DNA of 64,000 nucleotides from Nanobdellati archaeon (GTDB lineage Archaea > EX4484-52 > GLR71). The stretch spans positions 40,752-104,751 of the forward strand of contig JAHYJR010000002.1 of the NCBI GenBank assembly GCA_019429005.1, in the 5' to 3' direction. Positions 9,247 through 18,043 of the stretch are shown here, one piece after another; within the stretch, counting starts at the first letter, position 1, and each line of letters begins with the position of its first letter. Made by a program: the position numbers and the translations under genes. Under the pieces are notes generated by a model that had not been told where the DNA came from, searched no databases, and worked only from the letters and a program-made list of their open reading frames with translations.

Positions 9247-9614
9247 ATGAAAGAAGTCATAAAATTGAAAAACCTTACAAAGGTTTACAATGTTCCAAGA
9301 AAAGGATTAAAAAGCACTTTATAAAAATGGAAAATGGAAAAATTCAAAACATAAAGAAAAAATATATTGATTCTAAATTAATTGAAGTTGAATATAGGGA
9401 TTGTAAAGATGAAACACTTTATGATAAAGTCTTATAAGATGTTGAAGTTATAACGAAAAATAATACACTTTTGATTTTAAAAGTCAAAGAGAAAAACGTT
9501 TCAGATGTAATTGGCAATATTTTCAAATCTCTGAAAGTGATTGATATCAAAATACAAGAACCCAAATTAGAAAATGTTGTAAAAAAGATTTACAAAAAGA
9601 AAAAGAATTCATAA
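9247..9614 (+). pseudogene. Remnant of an ABC transporter ATPase (DrrA/CcmA-like)
   Basis: The N-terminus is normal (MKEVIKLKNLTKVYN...) but stops at TAA (9322). The rest of the nucleotide-binding domain, including Walker A, signature and Walker B, is missing. From 9327, in another frame, the typical C-terminal domain of exporter ATPases resumes: IEVEYRD...NTLLILKVKEKNVSDVIGNIFKSLKVIDIKIQEPKLENVVKKIYK, with one in-frame TAA at 9435. A deletion of roughly 200 codons plus nonsense change is the simplest reading. It pairs with the broken permease that follows. Confidence 0.75.
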
Positions 9615-9625
9615 GGTAACTATTT

Positions 9626-9991
9626 ATGGGTTATGTGTCTAAGCATCTAAAAATATTCTAGAGAATTTGTGTGCTTAGTTTTAAAACAGTAATTGAATAT
9701 CGTGCTAATTTTTTTACTAGTTTAGTAGGTCAAATAACACACCTCTTAATCAAACTTCTATTCTGGAGTATTATATTTTTGAATATTCCCTCATTTGCAT
9801 GATTGCAATTAAAAGATATACTAATTTTATTCATCTTTTTTGAAATTTCAGAAATGATATTTAATTTTCTTCATGGTTTTTGTAATTTGCCTAATAAAAT
9901 TGTGAAAGGTGGATTATCGCACTATTTATTTTATCACGCTTTATCTGGAAACTTGGAGCAAAACGGTTTGAGTCACAAGGCGGTTAAATAA
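9626..9991 (+). pseudogene. Broken ABC-2 family permease
   Basis: A single 122-codon frame starts at ATG 9626 and is interrupted by TAG (9659) and TGA (about 9800). It reads VLSFKTVIEYRANFFTSLVGQITHLLIKLLFWSIIF and then LKDILILFIFFEISEMIFNFLHGFCNLPNKIVKGGLSHYLFYHALS. This matches the ABC-2 permease type with a YRA..F N-terminus and a later L..I..G.LD.YLLRP-like segment. The TGA falls where a Trp is common. The C-terminal half is lost. The ORF-track entry at 9803 is only its middle part. Confidence 0.75.
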
Positions 9992-10055
9992 TCCATGACT
10001 TAATTCATAACCCAAATACAATAACAATATAAACAAATAAAACCAATCTTAATCT

Positions 10056-10880
10056 ATGCGAGAACCTATAGCAGGAGGTTTTTATCCTGAAAATAAAGTA
10101 TTTCTTGAAATTATGTTAGATAAATTTATGTTAAAAAAGAATACAAAAAAATCAAATGTTATAGGTGCAGTTGTACCTCATGCAGGATATCTATATTCTG
10201 GAAATACTGCAGCAGAAGTGTATAACAATCTAAAGAAAAAGTATGATTCTGTTATAATTATAGGTCCAGACCATACAGGACTTGCAAAAAGTGTCTCTTT
10301 AAGTGATGAAGATTGGAACACACCGCTAGGTTCTATACAAATTGACATGGATCTTTCAAATAAAATTATCAAAAATTTAGATATTGCATCATTTGATAAC
10401 ACAGCTCATATGTATGAACATTCTATTGAAGTTCAACTTCCAATGCTTCTTAGAGTTCTTGGTAATTTCAAATTTATACCAATTATAATACCTTCAACAA
10501 TATCAGACATGGACACTCTTGAAAAGATTGGACTAGCATTACGAAAATCAATTGGTGATTTAGATGTTCTTGTAATTGCAAGTTCTGATTTTACTCATTT
10601 TGGTCGAGGTTATGGTTTTGTACCAGTTAAAACAGACGAAATAAAATGGATACATAATATGGATAAGACCTTGATAGATGACATAATAAACCTTAATCCA
10701 ATAAAACTAATTGAACATGCAGAATTAACTACAGCCTGTGGTATAGAACCTATATGTGTTATGTTATCTTGTATCAAAAAACAATCAAAAAAAGGAAAAT
10801 GTCTTAAATATACTACTAGTTTTGAAGTTTCAGGTATAAAAAATGCGATTGTTGGATATTCTGGAATCATTTTTGAATAA
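10056..10880 (+). CDS. MEMO1 family protein
   Basis: 274 residues, the usual MEMO size. Conserved stretches are REPIAGGFYP at the start, VVPHAGYLYSGNTAAEVY, GPDHTG, EHSIEVQLPML, ASSDFTHFGRGYG and the Cys in TTACGIEPI. These carry the His/Cys residues of the MEMO active-site-like pocket, related to extradiol dioxygenase and LigB folds. The molecular role in archaea is not settled. It stands alone, with a TATA-free A-rich leader and the start at the only suitable ATG. Confidence 0.92.
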   Translation: MREPIAGGFYPENKVFLEIMLDKFMLKKNTKKSNVIGAVVPHAGYLYSGNTAAEVYNNLKKKYDSVIIIGPDHTGLAKSVSLSDEDWNTPLGSIQIDMDLSNKIIKNLDIASFDNTAHMYEHSIEVQLPMLLRVLGNFKFIPIIIPSTISDMDTLEKIGLALRKSIGDLDVLVIASSDFTHFGRGYGFVPVKTDEIKWIHNMDKTLIDDIINLNPIKLIEHAELTTACGIEPICVMLSCIKKQSKKGKCLKYTTSFEVSGIKNAIVGYSGIIFE

Positions 10881-10977
10881 AAATTAACCCATTTAAACAC
10901 TCTTATTCTAAGAAAGTTATTTAAACTTTTTTAATATAATATTTAATACTTACTAATTGTAAAAAAGATGATATGTT

Positions 10978-11466
10978 ATGGATACAAAACAAATAAGTTT
11001 TTTAGACAAGTTATATACTTCAGTTACAGAAGAATTAGGTTTTATTTCAGAAAACCATGCTAAATACATTAAGGGTTCATCTCAATTAGATACAATTAAT
11101 CCTATTGAATTAAAAACACTTGATCTCTCATATGATTTTTTTAAAGAACACGCAGCACAGTATGGTATGACAGAACAGGTCGTATCTGAATATCTTAGAA
11201 ATAACGGCTATATAAAATTAAACATAATTGATATTGCAACAGAACAATTAAGTTCATATGGTTTTGCAAATAAAACTGCTATAAAAGAAATTGTTAATTC
11301 GGTCTTAAGAATGTCAGATCAAGAAATAACCTATTTAATAAAATATGGTGCTGATGATAATCCTATAATTAAAAATCTTGTAGATTCTGCACGAATTGAT
11401 GCTGTAGCACCAAGAGATGCTGAAGAGTCAGGAGCAACGTTTGATGTAAGAGAAAGATTATATTAG
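10978..11466 (+). CDS. Unknown helical protein, first of a two-gene pair
   Basis: 162 residues, soluble and mainly helical, with no membrane segment. It has segments such as LDLSYDFFKEHAAQYGMTEQVVSEYLRNNGY. No family recognised. A gap of only 17 nt separates it from the next gene on the same strand, so they are probably co-transcribed. A TATA-like stretch (TTTAATATAATATTTAA) lies 30-50 nt upstream. Confidence 0.6.
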   Translation: MDTKQISFLDKLYTSVTEELGFISENHAKYIKGSSQLDTINPIELKTLDLSYDFFKEHAAQYGMTEQVVSEYLRNNGYIKLNIIDIATEQLSSYGFANKTAIKEIVNSVLRMSDQEITYLIKYGADDNPIIKNLVDSARIDAVAPRDAEESGATFDVRERLY

Positions 11467-11483
11467 AATTACAAGATGGTTTT

Positions 11484-11852
11484 ATGTCAAAATTAGGATT
11501 AAATACAATAAAAGATAGAGAACTTCAAATATATATGGACGCTTTTGATAAAATTCAAGAATATCCTATAACTGATAATACAATTAAAAAATTACCGAAC
11601 TTATTCCATAATAAAGGTATTCAATATATACATGCGTTAACTTATATTGCAGAACAATTAGTTACAGATGAAGGTATTTTTGTAGGAGATCAACATGTTG
11701 AAAAAATAATAAACTATCTTGAACATACACATTCTACACAAATCACAAATCAAAAAATACTTGATGATATTACAAAACAAATCTTAAAAGAAACATATAA
11801 TCAAGATAATATTATTGATAATAATTCTTTTGAAGAGTTTATATATCCATAA
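11484..11852 (+). CDS. Unknown helical protein, second of a two-gene pair
   Basis: 122 residues, soluble, helical, acidic towards the C-terminus. No motif recognised. Its N-terminal part (GLNTIKDRELQIYMDAFDKIQEY) and that of its partner have similar size and composition, but I see no clear sequence repeat between them. T-rich sequence (GATTTTTTCGTTTTTTATG) follows the stop and may act as a terminator. Confidence 0.55.
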   Translation: MSKLGLNTIKDRELQIYMDAFDKIQEYPITDNTIKKLPNLFHNKGIQYIHALTYIAEQLVTDEGIFVGDQHVEKIINYLEHTHSTQITNQKILDDITKQILKETYNQDNIIDNNSFEEFIYP

Positions 11853-12013
11853 TATAGATTTTTTCGTTTTTTATGTGAATTAATCTATACAACAGTTTTA
11901 TATATGAATGAGTCACAATTATATACATATAAATAAACAAATAAATACAAATCATTTCTATAATTATCAAAACATACTAATTATTTTAATTTTGTAAATT
12001 GTAAATATAAAAC

Positions 12014-12026
12014 GGTGATATAAATT
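12014..12026 (+). promoter_or_regulatory. Shine-Dalgarno GGTGAT and proposed AUU start of RNase J
   Basis: GGTGAT (12014-12019) is followed after 4 nt by ATT (12024). The same GTGAT-4 nt-start spacing is seen before the ATG of valS and htpX. The next in-frame ATG (12069) lies inside the conserved N-terminus. Confidence 0.65.
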
Positions 12027-13346
12027 AGATTTTATGCGATAGGCGGATATAATGAAGTCGGAAAAAATATGAGTGCTCTTGAAGTCGAAAATGAAGTAGT
12101 CATATTCGATATGGGTGTCCATATGGAAAAGTTAATTGAGCTTAATTCTGAAAAGCTCGATTATACACAGTTAAGTACTGAAAAACTTAAAGCACTTGGT
12201 GTTTTACCAAATGATACCATATTAAATGGTAAGAATGTTATTGCAATTGTAATTTCACACGGTCATCTAGATCATGTAAATGCTATACCAAAACTAGCTG
12301 AAAAATATAATTGTCCTATAATTGGAACACCATACACAATAAAGATTATTGAAAACATTCTTAGAGATCATGGAAAAAAGAAACTTTTAGACAATCTTGT
12401 AGCTATAGAATATGGTGATTTGGCAGAAATCTCAAAAAAAATTCAAATTGAACTTGTCAGAACAACACACAGCATACCAGAACCATCTTTAATTGTAGTA
12501 CACACAAAAGAAGGTATTGCAACAATTGCATATGATTATAAGCTTGATAACACCCCTGTTTTTGGAGAAAAACCGGATTACAAAAGAATCAAAGAAATAG
12601 GAAAAGAAGGTGTAAAACTCCACCTCTCTGAATGTGTCCACGTTGCAGATGAAACTAGAACACCATCTGAAGAAATTGCAAAACATCTTATGAAAGATTC
12701 AATTGACCGTGCATATGAAGGCAACACATCCGTTTTTGTAACAACGTTTGCATCTCATATTGCAAGATTAACTGGTATTATTGAAGCAAATCAAAATCGT
12801 AGAAAAATCGTATTTCTTGGAAGGTCCCTTGATAATTACACAAGACCTGCTAAAGAATTAAACCTTATTGATTTATCTGATATTACAATTGAAGGACGAC
12901 CTAAAGGTGTAACTAAAGTTTTAAGTGATGTTGAAAAAAATCCGACACAATATCTTGTAGTATGTACAGGTAATCAAGGTGAACCTAATTCGGTTTTATC
13001 AAGAATATCAAATAAACAATACACTTTCAATTTCAGAAAAGAAGATCAAGTAATTTTCTCTTCAACTGTAATACCAAGTCCACTCAATAGAGCTAGTAGA
13101 TATACACTTGAACGTAATCTTAAATCTCAAGGCGTGAGAATCATTAAAGATGTACATGTCTCAGGTCATGCTATGCGTGAAGATCATAGAGACCTTATAC
13201 GAATGCTTAACCCAACACATATTATACCATGCCACGGTGAAACAGAACGTCTTGCAAACTTTGCAAGTCTTGCTGAAGAAGAAGGTTATGTTTTAGGTAG
13301 TACTGTGCATATATTAACAAACGGACGATATATTGATCTGAAATAA
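12024..13346 (+). CDS. rnj: RNase J-type ribonuclease (metallo-beta-lactamase fold), probable AUU start
   Basis: Beta-CASP metallo-beta-lactamase RNase acting as a 5' exonuclease in RNA decay. Motifs: SHGHLDHVNAIPKL (HxHxDH), HSIPEPSLIV, GNQGEPNSVLSR, HVSGHA and IPCHGE. From the proposed ATT start it is 440 residues. The sequence before the ATG at 12069 reads RFYAIGGYNEVGKNM, the family's standard N-terminus (yaiGGyneVGkNM), and is bounded by TAA at 12021. A 9-bp hairpin over the stop codon followed by T-runs looks like a terminator. RNase J use in archaea is known; the AUU start is inferred. Confidence 0.92.
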   Translation: MRFYAIGGYNEVGKNMSALEVENEVVIFDMGVHMEKLIELNSEKLDYTQLSTEKLKALGVLPNDTILNGKNVIAIVISHGHLDHVNAIPKLAEKYNCPIIGTPYTIKIIENILRDHGKKKLLDNLVAIEYGDLAEISKKIQIELVRTTHSIPEPSLIVVHTKEGIATIAYDYKLDNTPVFGEKPDYKRIKEIGKEGVKLHLSECVHVADETRTPSEEIAKHLMKDSIDRAYEGNTSVFVTTFASHIARLTGIIEANQNRRKIVFLGRSLDNYTRPAKELNLIDLSDITIEGRPKGVTKVLSDVEKNPTQYLVVCTGNQGEPNSVLSRISNKQYTFNFRKEDQVIFSSTVIPSPLNRASRYTLERNLKSQGVRIIKDVHVSGHAMREDHRDLIRMLNPTHIIPCHGETERLANFASLAEEEGYVLGSTVHILTNGRYIDLK

Positions 13347-13385
13347 TTAATTTATTTCAGAACTTTTTCATTTTTTTTCTTTTTA
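13338..13385 (+). terminator. Hairpin plus T-run after RNase J
   Basis: CTGAAATAA-TTAAT-TTATTTCAG is a perfect 9-bp inverted repeat overlapping the rnj stop codon. It is followed by several T-runs (CTTTTTCATTTTTTTTCTTTTT). Confidence 0.65.
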
Positions 13386-13417
13386 ACCTTTTTATAGAAT
13401 AATAACCAAATAAATAT

Positions 13418-13747
13418 ATGTTTGGTATACCAATTGAATCTTTTTTAATTGCAATAGTTCTAATTATTTCAGCTATACCTCTATATTTTTCAATCAAATT
13501 ATTAGGTGGACAAGCATCGTTTCTAAAAGTTATTCTAGTGAATCTTGCTGCGGGTTTAATACTATCAGTCTTTGAATTGATTTTAGGTGTCGGTGGTATT
13601 TTAGGATTTGTAATATTAATTTTTATATATAAAGAAATGTTTGATATGACTTACATTGGTGCATTCCTAGCTTGGTTATTACAATTTATAATTGCATTAA
13701 TACTAATTTTAATTTTTATTGTAATTGGAATTAGTGTAATTATATAG
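13418..13747 (+). CDS. Small multipass membrane protein
   Basis: 109 residues, nearly all hydrophobic, with about four membrane segments and very few charges. No family recognised. A TATA-like TTTTTATAGAATAA stands about 25-30 nt before the ATG, suggesting its own leaderless transcript after the rnj terminator. It precedes gltX by 34 nt. Confidence 0.65.
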   Translation: MFGIPIESFLIAIVLIISAIPLYFSIKLLGGQASFLKVILVNLAAGLILSVFELILGVGGILGFVILIFIYKEMFDMTYIGAFLAWLLQFIIALILILIFIVIGISVII

Positions 13748-13781
13748 ATACTTTTTAATACTTGTTTTTAGAAATAATATT

Positions 13782-15455
13782 ATGTCTAAATCGATCGAAC
13801 AATTCATAAAAGAACAAGCATTGCTTAATGCAATTGAATATTCTGGAAAAGCGAACCCTAAAGCACTAATAAGTCGTGTAATCGGAGAATATCAAGAATA
13901 CAAATCAAAAATGAAAGAACTTATACCTCTAATTGAAAAAATTGTATCTGAAATCAATTCAATGTCTTCTAATGAACAAGCAAATGAAATCGAAAAATTA
14001 GGTGTTAAACTTAAAAAAAAACCAATAAAAAAAGACCTTTCAGATTTACCTGATGCAATAGATGGTAAAGTTATAATGAGATTTGCTCCAAATCCAAATG
14101 GTTCATTATCGTTAGGACATGCAAGACAATTGATACTTAATTGGCTTTATTCTAAAAGATATAATGGTAAATTTGTATTACGTCTTGATGATACTGATGC
14201 AAAAATAAAAACACCAATAAAAGAAGCATATAAATGGATTGAAGATGATGCTAAATGGCTTGGCATAATACCTGATGTTATTGTTAAAGCTTCAGATAGA
14301 TTTGATATCTATTATGATTATGCAAAAAAATTAATTGAAATGGATAAAGCGTATGTCTGTACTTGTGAAGCTGAAGAATTCAGAAAATTAAAAGCATCAG
14401 CTATAGCCTGTAAGTGTCGTGTTTTATCTTCAAAAGAGAATCTTAACCGTTGGAACAATATGTTTACAACCTATAAAGAAGGTGATGCTGTACTTAGAAT
14501 TAAAACAGACATAAAACATAAAAATCCAGCATTAAGAGATTGGCCTGCATTTAGGATAATAGATAACCCAAAACACCCCTACCTTAATGTAAAAGTATGG
14601 CCACTTTATGATTTCGCATCATCTATTGATGATCATCTTTTAGGTATTACACACATCATCCGTGGTATTGATTTTGTTGTAACTGAACAAAAACAAGGGT
14701 ACTTATATAAATATTTTAATTGGATATATCCAAAAAATCTAGTTACAGGAAAATTATTGGTTTCAGGTGTTAAAAGTACAACAGAATCACGAAGATTAAT
14801 AGCTGAAGGTGTATTTACTGGTTGGAATGACCTTAGACTTGGCAATTTAAAATCACTTCAAAGACGAGGATTTTGTCCTCAAGCAATTATAGATTTTATA
14901 AAAGCTATTGGAACAACTAAAGGCGATGTTAATATCTCGCTTGAAAACCTTTATGCTGTAAACAAAAAATACATTGATCCTGTCTCTGATAGATACTTTT
15001 TTGTTGCAAATCCAATCAAAATGGAAATTAAAGGTATAGATAAATATACAGCTGAACTTGTCAAGCATCCTGATAATAACTCACGTGGCACTCGTAAGAT
15101 TAAAATGAATGGTCCTGTTTTAGTATCAACTGATGACATTGAACTGTTTAAAAGCGGAAAAAAGATTAGACTAAAAGGACTTTTCAACATAATAATCAAA
15201 TCAGTATCAAAAGATCTAATTATTGCGGAATTTGTTTCACAAGAAATAGACAAAACAATACCGATAATACATTGGGTGCCTAATAAAGATAATATTGAAG
15301 CAGAAGTTATTATGCCTGATATGATATCAATCAAAGGAAATCTTGAGAATAATTGTAAAAATCTAAAAACTGGCACAATGATTCAACTTGAAAGATTTGG
15401 TTTTGCTAATCTTGAAAATAAAAAACCGTTTAGGTTCATATATACGCATAAATGA
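13782..15455 (+). CDS. gltX: Glutamyl-tRNA synthetase, archaeal type
   Basis: 557 residues. Charges tRNA-Glu and, in most archaea, also tRNA-Gln before amidation. The N-terminal 95 residues are a helical extension. The HIGH-region motif is APNPNGSLSLGHARQ near residue 105, followed by the family features FVLRLDDTDAKIKTP and KVWPLYDFASSIDDHLLGITHIIRGID. The site equivalent to KMSKS reads VSGVKSTTESRR, unlike the usual archaeal LSTSK-type motif. The C-terminal beta-barrel domain has the GluRS/GlnRS non-discriminating-type fold. TTTTTAATA about 30 nt before the ATG suggests a promoter. Confidence 0.94.
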   Translation: MSKSIEQFIKEQALLNAIEYSGKANPKALISRVIGEYQEYKSKMKELIPLIEKIVSEINSMSSNEQANEIEKLGVKLKKKPIKKDLSDLPDAIDGKVIMRFAPNPNGSLSLGHARQLILNWLYSKRYNGKFVLRLDDTDAKIKTPIKEAYKWIEDDAKWLGIIPDVIVKASDRFDIYYDYAKKLIEMDKAYVCTCEAEEFRKLKASAIACKCRVLSSKENLNRWNNMFTTYKEGDAVLRIKTDIKHKNPALRDWPAFRIIDNPKHPYLNVKVWPLYDFASSIDDHLLGITHIIRGIDFVVTEQKQGYLYKYFNWIYPKNLVTGKLLVSGVKSTTESRRLIAEGVFTGWNDLRLGNLKSLQRRGFCPQAIIDFIKAIGTTKGDVNISLENLYAVNKKYIDPVSDRYFFVANPIKMEIKGIDKYTAELVKHPDNNSRGTRKIKMNGPVLVSTDDIELFKSGKKIRLKGLFNIIIKSVSKDLIIAEFVSQEIDKTIPIIHWVPNKDNIEAEVIMPDMISIKGNLENNCKNLKTGTMIQLERFGFANLENKKPFRFIYTHK

Positions 15456-15460
15456 TTTTA

Positions 15461-15901
15461 ATGAAACAGATATTATTTTTGGCTCTACTATTATTTGTAT
15501 CTTTTATAAATATTGATACAGCCTTTGCTGCATCTGCATCATTTGATGAGTATTACTTCAATCCATCTACTGATGAATGCATCAATCATTGGCGAGGTAA
15601 TGATTATACAAAATTTCCTATACCAGATAATTTCTACTTCTCAGGATATAATGACCCAAATTGCACACAACTAGAATTCAATCTTAAAGAATATAATACA
15701 TGTATATCTCTTAACGGCGAGTATATATTGAAATATAACTTTTATTACAAATGTTTCATATATGAAACAAAAACAATTGATATTGAAACAGACAAATTAA
15801 AAAAGAATATTGGTTCTTATCTACTTAAAGGCGTATCATTTTTATTTTTTATCCTTATTGTAAGCATATTTATTGACAGAGTTAATAAACATTTTATATG
15901 A
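15461..15901 (+). CDS. Secreted or membrane-anchored protein with four cysteines
   Basis: 146 residues from the ATG of MKQILFLALLLFVSF; an upstream ATG at 15452 overlaps the gltX stop by 4 nt. There is a clear signal peptide (cleavage plausible after DTAFA), a 75-residue extracellular part with four Cys (DECINHW, DPNCTQ, YNTCISL, YYKCFIY) that could form two disulfides, and one C-terminal membrane segment with a short basic tail. Probably translated with gltX. Function unknown. Confidence 0.7.
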   Translation: MKQILFLALLLFVSFINIDTAFAASASFDEYYFNPSTDECINHWRGNDYTKFPIPDNFYFSGYNDPNCTQLEFNLKEYNTCISLNGEYILKYNFYYKCFIYETKTIDIETDKLKKNIGSYLLKGVSFLFFILIVSIFIDRVNKHFI

Positions 15902-15913
15902 GCTGGGGGTTAA

Positions 15914-16379
15914 TCAATCAACCAAAAACCCAAACAATAATTGCCCATAACTATACTTTGATTTTGGATTTATATCCTCAAGATAACCCACTTTCTTAAA
16001 ACCTCTTTTTTTATAGAATTCAATAGCTTTATTACCATCATAATCTCCAGTTCCTACATGAATCATTGATATTTTTCATTTACACAATAATTAATAAGAT
16101 GTTCTATCAACAAAGTTCCAAACCCTTGACCTTGATATTCAGATCTAATTGCTAATTCTTCAATTATTACAGAACCTTGAAATGGTGTATCAAAAAGATG
16201 TTTCTCAAAATACAAATGCACTATATATTCAGTCTTATTTTCAAAAAAAAAATATTTTTTTGCTTAACACACATCTCAAAAAAATCATTATGCTTTGAAA
16301 ATACTATTTTTGGAAATACGTCTTTAAAAGTTTTAATGTAATCAATTTTATCAATTTTCTTAAAAAAACGTATTTTCAT
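15914..16379 (-). pseudogene. GNAT-family acetyltransferase broken by two frameshifts
   Basis: From ATG 16379 the frame reads MKIRFFKKIDKIDYIKTFKDVFPK... to a run of ten A on the plus strand near 16245. It then continues shifted as ENKTEYIVHLYFEKHLFDTPFQGSVIIEELAIRSEYQGQGFGTLLIEHLINYC. A second shift near 16075 leads to GNKAIEFYKKRGFKKVGYLEDINPKSKY. The central part carries the acetyl-CoA loop (RSEYQGQGFG) and the end has the usual AI.FY.K.GF pattern. The first shift is in a homopolymer and could be a sequencing error. Confidence 0.7.
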
Positions 16380-16479
16380 ACTAATTATTAAATTAAATAT
16401 TATAAATAAATCAAAATAATCTATCTAAATAATAATAAAACCAATAAAACTATAAAAATTTACTATTAAACATACACAT

Positions 16480-16956
16480 ATGGGTCAATTAGGTCAATTT
16501 ATTATGGATAAATCGGGAATAAGAACATTTGAAGTTTCAGACAAATCTTTACAGAAACATCTTTTAGAAGCAAAAACAAATTCAAACGCCTTTAGAGTAT
16601 ATCGTATAATTAAAGATAATGATTCTGATTATAAAATAGTGAAAGATCTTTGTAATCCTGTTGAATTTAAATACAAAATTGAAGAATTTGATGGTTACCC
16701 TGTAGAATTTCTCACATATGAACCTAGACCAATGAAACATCCAAGGATACGAACATTTAAGGATACTTATCTTGAACTTGATATTATTGACAAAATTATT
16801 ATACCTTCAAAAAGGATAATTGGACGCTCTTTTGGTCAAGATGCAATTCAACCTTTCTATTATATAGGTACTGAAGAAACTTTCATTTATGAACTGGATT
16901 ATGAGGTTGAATATCTCATATATAGATATGATATAATTAAAAGACACATTTCATAA
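16480..16956 (+). CDS. Protein of unknown function
   Basis: 158 residues, soluble, with mixed alpha and beta content (FDGYPVEFLTYEPRPMKHPRIRTFKDTYLELDIIDKIIIPSKRIIGRSFGQD). No signal peptide or known motif. A TATA-like ACTATAAAAATTT stands about 27 nt before the ATG. A run of 11 T follows the stop. No family recognised. Confidence 0.6.
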   Translation: MGQLGQFIMDKSGIRTFEVSDKSLQKHLLEAKTNSNAFRVYRIIKDNDSDYKIVKDLCNPVEFKYKIEEFDGYPVEFLTYEPRPMKHPRIRTFKDTYLELDIIDKIIIPSKRIIGRSFGQDAIQPFYYIGTEETFIYELDYEVEYLIYRYDIIKRHIS

Positions 16957-17002
16957 ATAATTTTTTTTTTAATAATAATACATATTATAAAAATAAGACA
17001 AA

Positions 17003-17380
17003 TTACACTTTAACATTAAAAAAACCAAGCTGACCTTTCTGATCTATCGGTTTATCAAATACCTGCACATTCTTAAGGACAAAACCATATATAGGTGTTT
17101 TAACAAAATGTTCAGAAAGATGTCTATATTTATCGTCCAAAAAAGAATCCGCAGAAGCATACATAATTACATCTTTTAATACTGCAGAGCCTAAAATCGC
17201 ACCAATCTTAAACGTTTTAATATCAAGATTAAACTGTTTAGCATATTGCTTATCAATTGTTTTTGATGCATGGATTAAGAACCGTCCTCGAAATTTTGTG
17301 TTCCATGTCCGCAATTCAATCGTTTTTTTACAAGATAATATCAGTTCAACCCATGGTTGTCGTATAGAAAGTGCTTTCAT
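17003..17380 (-). CDS. ASCH-domain protein
   Basis: About 125 residues from MKALSIRQPW. The N-terminal KALSIRQPWVELILSCKKTIELRTWNTKFRGRFLIHASK is the signature of ASCH/PUA-like proteins, which bind RNA or act as small-molecule amidohydrolases. Conserved Trp, Glu-Arg and His residues are present. The ending (YGFVLKNVQVFDKPIDQKGQLGFFNVKV) also fits. Its cellular substrate is unknown. Confidence 0.88.
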   Translation of the reverse strand: MKALSIRQPWVELILSCKKTIELRTWNTKFRGRFLIHASKTIDKQYAKQFNLDIKTFKIGAILGSAVLKDVIMYASADSFLDDKYRHLSEHFVKTPIYGFVLKNVQVFDKPIDQKGQLGFFNVKV

Positions 17381-17442
17381 TTGAATCATATATATTTTGT
17401 TTAAAGGATTTATTAATTAAAGAATATAATAAAATAAAAAAA

Positions 17443-17848
17443 TTAAATACAATATTCCAAAAAAACACATTTTTTATCTGTTCCAATCTCTTTAAAGCCC
17501 ATTGATTTCCATACTGTTAAAGCAATAATATTATTAGAATATACATTTGTTTTAATTATCTTAACATTATTTGTGTTGAACCAATTAAGAACCATATTAA
17601 ATAAGACTTTAACTATACCTTTATTTCGATATTCCAAAATGATAAAAGTACTCGATAAGATTCCAACATCATTTTTAATATAAGATTCACAAAAACCAAC
17701 TGGTTTATTATCTTCATAAGCGATAAGATAAAGTGTATTATTATCAGATATTGCTTTTTTAATATTTTGTTTATATTTTTTTATTGTTTCATCATTTTTA
17801 TCAAAAAGTTAGATCTTGACGAATAAAATACATATTGTTTCCAACCAT
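17443..17848 (-). pseudogene. Second GNAT-family acetyltransferase with an N-terminal frameshift
   Basis: Starting at ATG 17848 the frame reads MVGNNMYFIRQDLTF and stops. Shifting by one base near 17815 opens FDKNDETIKKYKQNIKKAISDNNTLYLIAYEDNKPVGFCESYIKNDVGILSSTFIILEYRNKGIVKVLFNMVLNWFNTNNVKIIKTNVYSNNIIALTVWKSMGFKEIG. This has the GNAT pattern from the YRNKGI acetyl-CoA loop to the N..A...W...GF end. The ORF track shows only the last 64 residues. Natural decay or an assembly error in a T/A run are both possible. Confidence 0.65.
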
Positions 17849-18043
17849 AAAATTTTAAAGGTATTTAAACATAACGTAATAAGCATAATATTGTTTAAAA
17901 TTAATATATAATTAATTAAAAACACATATTATTTTGTTATTTATAAATAGTAACTTTTATATAGTTATCTATATCAAATATTAAAACGATTATTAATTAA
18001 ATAATAAACATATCAAATTAAAACGATTAAAAAGGTACTTTAA

